From SZUA-430 sp964483585 (GTDB lineage Bacteria; Pseudomonadota; Alphaproteobacteria; Micropepsales; Micropepsaceae), in assembly GCA_964483585.1 (NCBI GenBank), contig CAZABH010000047.1, positions 1-18,778 on the forward strand: a stretch of DNA of 18,778 nt, read 5' to 3'. A model generated the notes under the pieces. The model saw only the letters and a list, made by a program, of their open reading frames with translations, was not told the origin of the DNA and searched no databases. Both the position numbers and the translations under genes were made by a program. Shown here one piece after another: positions 13,961-18,778 of this stretch. Position 1 is the first letter of the stretch, and each line of letters opens with the position of its first letter.

Positions 13961-16558
13961 ATGGACCTGCAGAAATTCACCGAACGCGCCCAGGCCTTCC
14001 TGCAGAATGCCCAGGGTCTTGCCCAACGCTCTGGCCACCAGCGTCTGACCCCCGAGCACTTGCTGAAGATCATGCTCGACGACGAAGAAGGTTTGGCCGC
14101 AGGCCTGATCCGTCGTGCGGGCGGCGATCCCGCTCGCGCCCTGAAAGGCACCGAGACCTTCCTTGGAAAACAGCCCCGGGTCGAAGGAACCGGTGCAGGG
14201 CAGCTTTACATTGCCCCGGAAATGGCGCGCCTGCTCGAAGAGGGCGAGCAGATCGCCCGCAAGGCCGGCGACAGCTTCGTGACCGTCGAACGCCTTCTCC
14301 TCGCTCTTGCCATGGGCACGGCGCCCGAAGCCGCCAGGATCCTCAAGGAGGCAGGCGCAACGCCGCAGAAGCTGAACGAGGCAATCAATGACCTGCGCAA
14401 GGGGCGCACCGCCGATACGGCAAGCGCCGAGCAGGGCTACGACGCGCTCAAGAAATATGCCCGCGACCTGACCGAGGCCGCCCGCGCCGGCAAGCTCGAC
14501 CCAGTGATCGGCCGCGACGAGGAAATCCGCAGGGCCATCCAGGTGCTCTCGCGCCGGACCAAGAACAACCCTGTTCTGATCGGCGAGCCTGGCGTCGGCA
14601 AGACAGCCATCGTCGAAGGCCTCGCCCTGCGCATCGTCAACGGTGATGTCCCCGAATCCCTGCGCGATAAAAAACTCCTCTCGCTCGACATGGGCGCCCT
14701 GATTGCAGGCGCCAAGTACCGCGGCGAGTTCGAGGAGCGCCTGAAGGCAGTCTTGTCCGAGATCACCGCCGCCGAAGGCGGCATCGTGCTCTTCATCGAC
14801 GAGATGCATACTCTCGTGGGTGCAGGCAAGGCGGACGGCGCCATGGACGCCTCGAACCTGCTTAAGCCGGCGCTGGCGCGCGGCGAGCTGCATTGCGTCG
14901 GTGCCACGACGCTGGACGAATACCGCAAGCACGTCGAGAAGGATGCCGCCCTTGCGCGGCGCTTCCAGCCCGTCTTCGTGACCGAGCCGACGGTCGAGGA
15001 CACGATCTCGATCCTGCGCGGCCTGAAGGAAAAATACGAGCTGCACCACGGCGTCCGCATCACCGACACTGCCATTGTCGCGGCAGCCCAGCTGTCGAAC
15101 CGTTACATCACCGACCGCTTTCTGCCTGACAAGGCGATTGACCTCGTCGACGAGTCGGCAAGCCGCCTGCGCATGCAGGTCGACAGCAAGCCGGAAGAAC
15201 TTGACGAATTTGACCGGCGTATCATGCAGCTCAAGATCGAACGCGAGGCTCTCAGAAAGGAAACGGACTCCGCCTCGAAGGACAGGTTGGTGAAGCTCGA
15301 GAAAGAGCTGGGTGACCTCGAGGAAAAATCAGCAAGCCTGACCCAGCGATGGAAGCAGGAAAAGGCAAAGCTCGGTCAGGCGCAGTCCATCAAGGAAAAA
15401 CTGGACCGCGCCCGTCACGACCTCGAACTGGCGCAGCGCCGCGGAGACCTGGCAAAGGCTGGCGAGATCGCCTACGGCCTGATCCCGGGTCTCGAGAAGG
15501 ATCTCAAGAAGATCGAGGAGCAGAGCGCAACCCAGCTTGTCACCGAAGCCGTGACCGAAGAGCACATCGCCCAGGTCGTCTCGCGCTGGACGGGGATCCC
15601 CGTCGACAAGATGCTGGCCGGCGAGCGCGAAAAGCTCCTGAAGATGGAACAGACGCTTGGTGCCCGCGTTGTGGGCCAGGAAGAAGCCGTGCACGCCGTT
15701 GCAGCTGCGGTCCGCAGGGCGCGCGCCGGCCTGCAGGACCCCAACCGTCCGATCGGCTCGTTCCTGTTCCTCGGCCCCACCGGCGTCGGCAAGACCGAAC
15801 TCACCAAGGCGTTGGCCTCATTCCTGTTCGATGACGATACCGCCATGGTACGTATCGACATGTCCGAGTACATGGAGAAGCATTCGGTCGCCCGTTTGAT
15901 CGGCGCACCGCCAGGCTATGTCGGTTACGAAGAGGGTGGGGCACTGACCGAAGCTGTACGCCGGCGTCCCTACCAGGTGATCCTGTTTGACGAGATCGAG
16001 AAGGCCCACGGCGACGTCTTCAACGTGCTGCTGCAGGTGCTCGATGACGGGCGTCTGACGGACGGGCAGGGACGAACGGTAGACTTCAAGAACACCGTGA
16101 TCATCCTGACCTCGAACCTCGGCGGCGACATCCTGGCAGCCCAGGCGGAAGGCGAAGACACCAGTGCGGTGCGCGAGGGGGTCATGGAGATCGTGCGCTC
16201 ACGCTTCCGTCCGGAATTCCTGAATCGTCTCGACGAAATCATTCTCTTTCACCGGCTGGGTCGCGCGCAGATGGACCGCATCGTGGATATCCAGATCGCA
16301 CGCCTTGCCCGCCTCTTGGCCGACCGCAAGATCGCGATCGATCTCGACCGGGCGGCAAAAGCCTGGCTGGCCGATGCGGGCTACGATCCGGTCTACGGTG
16401 CCCGTCCGCTCAAGCGGGCCGTCCAGAAGCACCTGCAGGATCCGCTCGCGGAACACCTCCTCGAGGGACGCATCCGCGACGGCGACACGGTCAAGGTCTC
16501 GGCGGATGAAGGCGGCCTGCTGATCAATGAAACGCGTCGCAACGCAACGCTTCACTGA
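13961..16558 (+). CDS. clpB: ATP-dependent disaggregase ClpB
   Basis: An 865-residue AAA+ hexameric chaperone that, with DnaK, pulls proteins out of aggregates. Domains in order: N-terminal Clp repeat domain (1 to about 145), first AAA+ module with Walker A GEPGVGKT (208-215), pore loop KYRGEFE (252-258) and Walker B VLFIDE (276-281). The charged coiled-coil middle domain (about 405-525) that distinguishes ClpB from ClpA/ClpC follows. The second AAA+ module has Walker A GPTGVGKT (605-612), pore loop GYVGYEEG (652-659) and Walker B VILFDE (673-678). Full length and intact. AAGGA at 13947-13951 is well placed 9 bases before the ATG. The 3' end overlaps the convergent neighbour by 7 bases. Confidence 0.98.
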   Translation: MDLQKFTERAQAFLQNAQGLAQRSGHQRLTPEHLLKIMLDDEEGLAAGLIRRAGGDPARALKGTETFLGKQPRVEGTGAGQLYIAPEMARLLEEGEQIARKAGDSFVTVERLLLALAMGTAPEAARILKEAGATPQKLNEAINDLRKGRTADTASAEQGYDALKKYARDLTEAARAGKLDPVIGRDEEIRRAIQVLSRRTKNNPVLIGEPGVGKTAIVEGLALRIVNGDVPESLRDKKLLSLDMGALIAGAKYRGEFEERLKAVLSEITAAEGGIVLFIDEMHTLVGAGKADGAMDASNLLKPALARGELHCVGATTLDEYRKHVEKDAALARRFQPVFVTEPTVEDTISILRGLKEKYELHHGVRITDTAIVAAAQLSNRYITDRFLPDKAIDLVDESASRLRMQVDSKPEELDEFDRRIMQLKIEREALRKETDSASKDRLVKLEKELGDLEEKSASLTQRWKQEKAKLGQAQSIKEKLDRARHDLELAQRRGDLAKAGEIAYGLIPGLEKDLKKIEEQSATQLVTEAVTEEHIAQVVSRWTGIPVDKMLAGEREKLLKMEQTLGARVVGQEEAVHAVAAAVRRARAGLQDPNRPIGSFLFLGPTGVGKTELTKALASFLFDDDTAMVRIDMSEYMEKHSVARLIGAPPGYVGYEEGGALTEAVRRRPYQVILFDEIEKAHGDVFNVLLQVLDDGRLTDGQGRTVDFKNTVIILTSNLGGDILAAQAEGEDTSAVREGVMEIVRSRFRPEFLNRLDEIILFHRLGRAQMDRIVDIQIARLARLLADRKIAIDLDRAAKAWLADAGYDPVYGARPLKRAVQKHLQDPLAEHLLEGRIRDGDTVKVSADEGGLLINETRRNATLH

Positions 16559-17034
16559 TCGGCATACTTGAAGGGGCAGGCATCGATCGCCTCGGCGATC
16601 GGGCCTGCCGCACTGTCGAGTAGAAACCGGGCGCTTTGCTGGGCATGAGTGATGGTGACCTCGCCGCCAGCCTTCAGCTGGCGCGCAATGAACATTGCGT
16701 CATTGCCCTTGATCTCGAATGTACCGACCCCATCAGCCAGCGCGGCGCGCTTGGTGGTCGTGGGATACGCGCCTTCGGGAAAGGTGAAGGTGACATCTTC
16801 CCAGGCTGGATCCGCCAGTGAGAAATCCTCTCCCTCGAAGCGTGCCTGTCCCAGGTTGAACTGCAGCAGAACGCCTGGCAACCCGCCGCACGAGAAGCGC
16901 AGGACAGCCTGGGGAAGCGCATCGCTACCAGCAGCCTCTGCCACATACACGCTTTGCCCGAGGGGATCGGTCTGGATCTCGAAGCGCCACATCGTTGCAG
17001 CAATGGTCGCTGCCGCCAGAAGCAGGAAATTCAT
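16552..17034 (-). CDS. Small exported protein of unknown function
   Basis: A 160-residue protein. The first 13 residues (MNFLLLAAATIAA) form a very short hydrophobic segment that could be a minimal signal peptide or membrane anchor, although it lacks a basic n-region. The rest alternates polar and hydrophobic residues, suggesting a beta-rich periplasmic domain, with cysteines at 49 and 153 that could pair. I do not recognise the family. The start at 17034 is chosen because it lies 13 bases after the M23 peptidase stop on the same strand and begins the hydrophobic segment; a GGGA lies upstream. A longer frame to 17118 would overlap the peptidase gene. Probably co-transcribed with it. Confidence 0.65.
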   Translation of the reverse strand: MNFLLLAAATIAATMWRFEIQTDPLGQSVYVAEAAGSDALPQAVLRFSCGGLPGVLLQFNLGQARFEGEDFSLADPAWEDVTFTFPEGAYPTTTKRAALADGVGTFEIKGNDAMFIARQLKAGGEVTITHAQQSARFLLDSAAGPIAEAIDACPFKYADQ

Positions 17035-17047
17035 GAGGCATGTCCCG

Positions 17048-18430
17048 TCAGGGAGAGAGCTTGGCGCGAAGGATTTCGCCCTGGGCGACCAAAGCAGGTG
17101 TCTCGCCCCACTTGTCAAGCACAGCGTTCACGCGGGCCACATGGGCCCGAAAGGCGGCAAGCTCTGTTCCCGCAAGGGTAGTGCCCGTCGGCAGCTTTAC
17201 ATCCATCGGGTTGATCTGGCGGCTGCGAGCCATGACTTCATAGTGCAGATGCGGCCCCGTGCTGCGTCCCGTCGACCCGACATGGCCGATGACCTGCCCC
17301 TGACGCACACGCGAACCCTCGCGCACCCCTGGCGCGATCCTGCTGAGATGTGCATACGCCGTCTCGTAGCCATTTGCGTGCGCAATACGCACATACTTGC
17401 CGAACGAGCCGAACCATCTCGCCTTGCGGACAACGCCACTGCCGGCGGCCATGATTGGCGTACCGGTTGGCGCCGCGAAGTCCACGCCCTTGTGCATCTT
17501 CGAATAGCCAAGCACCGGATGCCGGCGCATGCCAAAGCCCGACGACAGGCGCGCGCCGTCGATGGGCGTGCGCATCAGCAGGCGGCGCCCGCTCTTGCCA
17601 TCGGGCGTGTAGTAATCCGTACTTCCCTCGGTCTGGGACATGAACCGGTAAAGTGGCTTGCGCTTTCCCGACAGGGTCAGCTGCACGAAGTCGATGGCGC
17701 CGCTCTTCAGCGCGACACCACTCTCATCCGTGTACGCTGTAAACAGCACATCGAAGCTGTCCCCAGTGCGGATTTCGCGCTGGAAGTCGACGGCATGCGA
17801 GTAGATCCGGATCATGTCGACAATGACGCCATCCGGGACGCCTGCATCCAGCGCTGACTGGTAAAGGCTGCCACGGATAACGCCCTCGGCACGCGCACCT
17901 TTCGCCTGCAGCGCCCTGACCTGCGCCCGCGCCTCAAATCGCCCGTCATCAAGTCTGGCAACCGTGATATCGCGTTCGACGCTGGGCTGGAATGCAACCG
18001 ATTGCAGCACCGGATACTTGCCGCCGGTATGGTGTCCCTTGAAGACAAGGGTCAGGGCCTGCCCGCCGCGCAGGCTTGCGGCATTGAACACTGGCGCAAG
18101 GGCAAGCGTGACAGCTGCCGCATCGTCGGGCGAAGAGCCCTCTTCCAGAAGAAGTCCGCCCAGCGTGTCTCCGCGCTCCATCTCGATGGTACGGACGTCT
18201 CTCAGCGGGGGCAGGGGGGCAGCAAGGCGGGCCGCGCTTGCGTCCTGACGACTATCATCGGCAACCTCCGCGCGGGGAAGCAGCAGCACCAGCGCAACGA
18301 AGACAAGAAACGCCAGCGCCAGCGCAAAAGCCATGGCAGATGCGCCCCGGCCCCATCGGTAGGGGGTGCGGGCCGAATGCTCTCGTGTTGCTGCGCGTTT
18401 CGACGGTCTCAACGCCCTTACCCCCGACAT
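17048..18430 (-). CDS. M23 family metallopeptidase, membrane-anchored
   Basis: A 460-residue cell-wall peptidase candidate. A basic cytoplasmic tail (1-32) leads to one membrane segment (33-52). A LysM/OapA-like region (about 81-130, TIEMERGDTLGGLL) and a linker follow. The C-terminal LytM/M23 domain has zinc ligands H313 and D317 (HKGVDFAAP) and H396 in GPHLHYE, with H361 in the AYAHLS strand. All catalytic residues are present, so it should be an active endopeptidase cutting peptidoglycan cross-links, MepM-like. The ATG at 18430 gives a credible tail, but it lies just beside a hairpin repeat; M33 (18334) is a possible later start. I recall M23 genes near clpB in other alphaproteobacteria. 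Confidence 0.92.
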   Translation of the reverse strand: MSGVRALRPSKRAATREHSARTPYRWGRGASAMAFALALAFLVFVALVLLLPRAEVADDSRQDASAARLAAPLPPLRDVRTIEMERGDTLGGLLLEEGSSPDDAAAVTLALAPVFNAASLRGGQALTLVFKGHHTGGKYPVLQSVAFQPSVERDITVARLDDGRFEARAQVRALQAKGARAEGVIRGSLYQSALDAGVPDGVIVDMIRIYSHAVDFQREIRTGDSFDVLFTAYTDESGVALKSGAIDFVQLTLSGKRKPLYRFMSQTEGSTDYYTPDGKSGRRLLMRTPIDGARLSSGFGMRRHPVLGYSKMHKGVDFAAPTGTPIMAAGSGVVRKARWFGSFGKYVRIAHANGYETAYAHLSRIAPGVREGSRVRQGQVIGHVGSTGRSTGPHLHYEVMARSRQINPMDVKLPTGTTLAGTELAAFRAHVARVNAVLDKWGETPALVAQGEILRAKLSP

Positions 18431-18436
18431 CCTGTG

Positions 18437-18455
18437 GCCCGACCCCGTGTCGGGC
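18437..18455 (-). repeat. Hairpin beside the M23 start codon
   Basis: GCCCGAC and GTCGGGC form a 7-bp stem with a 5-base loop. On the minus strand it ends 6 bases before the M23 peptidase ATG at 18430. Flanking CCTG and CAGG could extend the stem and cover the start region. It could be a translational control hairpin, or another dispersed palindrome of a class common in alphaproteobacterial intergenic DNA. Confidence 0.5.
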
Positions 18456-18581
18456 TCAGGATCGACGGCCCGGTTTCAACCAGGCACAGTTGAGTTTGCC
18501 CGGAGCTTTCCGCGCCAGCGAGGCAGAATTAGGTGTGTGGTTAAGTGCGGCAATTCGGACCAAAAAAAGTGCACTGATCCG

Positions 18582-18610
18582 TTGACATGGCCGTAGGGTA
18601 GCATTAATTT
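18582..18610 (+). promoter_or_regulatory. Strong -35 promoter candidate pointing out of the window
   Basis: A perfect TTGACA at 18582-18587 lies 17 bases from a weak -10 at 18605-18610 (TAATTT). An A7 run sits just upstream (18563-18569), as in an UP-like element. It points right, where no protein-coding frame begins before the window ends, and fits the promoter of a stable-RNA operon. Confidence 0.45.
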
Positions 18611-18778
18611 ACGCGTCCTGCATGAGCGGTGGCGCTTCGGCGCACCAGATCGTGCAAATTTCCCTCGTCGGGTCAGGCAGCATATCGGGCGGTTTTTCGC
18701 TCGGGTGGTGTTTTCGTCGGGTGGCTGCGATTTGACATTGTTGTTTACCGGGAAGGGGAATGAGGGCGGCGTAAGGGT
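18611..18778 (+). promoter_or_regulatory. Probable rRNA operon leader (16S beyond the edge)
   Basis: No protein-coding gene is seen here. In order there is a hairpin with a UUCG loop (GCGC-TTCG-GCGC at 32-43 past 18600, with outer GGT/ACC pairs), three 16-base TCGGG-initial repeats (18685-18732), then GATTTGACATTGTTG at 18729-18743 and GAAGGGGAATGAGGGCGGCG at 18752-18771. The TTTGACA segment resembles boxA, and the G-rich end resembles the stretch that follows boxA in rhizobial 16S leaders as I remember them. This would make it the transcribed leader of an rRNA operon. The 16S gene itself is not in the window. Confidence 0.45.

Noticed and set aside
13712..15049. 445-codon open frame antisense to clpB
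   Set aside because: Entirely antisense to conserved clpB codons and the DUF4167 gap; codon-position bias explains the lack of stops.
18569..18578. AAGTGCACTG resembling the core of the RAYT hairpins
   Set aside because: Only ten bases match, the rest of the arm differs and there is no inverted partner; likely chance.

Overview
The window looks like a chromosomal segment of a GC-rich alphaproteobacterium. The evidence is the prfA-prmC-DUF4167-clpB gene order (DUF4167 is an essentially alphaproteobacterial family), the map-radC pair, and several classes of palindromic intergenic repeat of kinds I recall from alphaproteobacterial genomes. The order or genus cannot be fixed by eye. A run of exactly 100 N at 6865-6964 shows that this is a scaffolded draft assembly. 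I see no phage, plasmid, CRISPR or defence module. Most genes are housekeeping, and the accessory interest lies in the repeats and one REP-associated transposase.

Layout. 1-186: end of a double-hairpin repeat, then nothing coding. 187-1717 (minus): map and radC, overlapping. 1848-2726 (plus): an alpha/beta hydrolase, convergent with a small secreted protein of unknown function (2731-3180, minus). 3316-6791 (plus): a sulfate ABC importer operon, sbp-cysT-cysW-cysA, whose ATPase lacks the usual C-terminal regulatory domain. 6792-7639: a repeat-rich stretch with at least four copies of a palindromic element around the assembly gap, plus a GIY-YIG protein (6975-7346, minus) whose stop and C-terminal tail come from one copy. 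7640-8743: ispG of the MEP isoprenoid pathway. 8740-9638: a RAYT-type HUH transposase gene bracketed by two perfect hairpins that share a 19-20 base outer arm. 9652-12826: an OYE-like flavin oxidoreductase, release factor 1 (prfA) and its methyltransferase (prmC), all overlapping and probably co-transcribed. 13122-13721: DUF4167 protein. 13961-16558: clpB, behind a good candidate heat-shock promoter. 16552-18430 (minus): a small secreted protein and an M23 peptidase. 18431-18778: no gene, but a strong -35 box, a UUCG hairpin, 16-base repeats and a boxA-like segment that together look like the leader of an rRNA operon starting just beyond the window.

How the genes work together. Sbp, CysT, CysW and CysA form one transporter (binding protein, two permeases, ATPase). 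PrmC methylates the GGQ glutamine of the release factor encoded just upstream of it. Map processes nascent N termini, and ClpB rescues aggregated proteins. The RAYT and its two hairpins form one mobile or domesticated unit between ispG and the OYE-prfA-prmC operon: one hairpin contains both convergent stop codons, and the other sits 13 bases before the OYE start codon.
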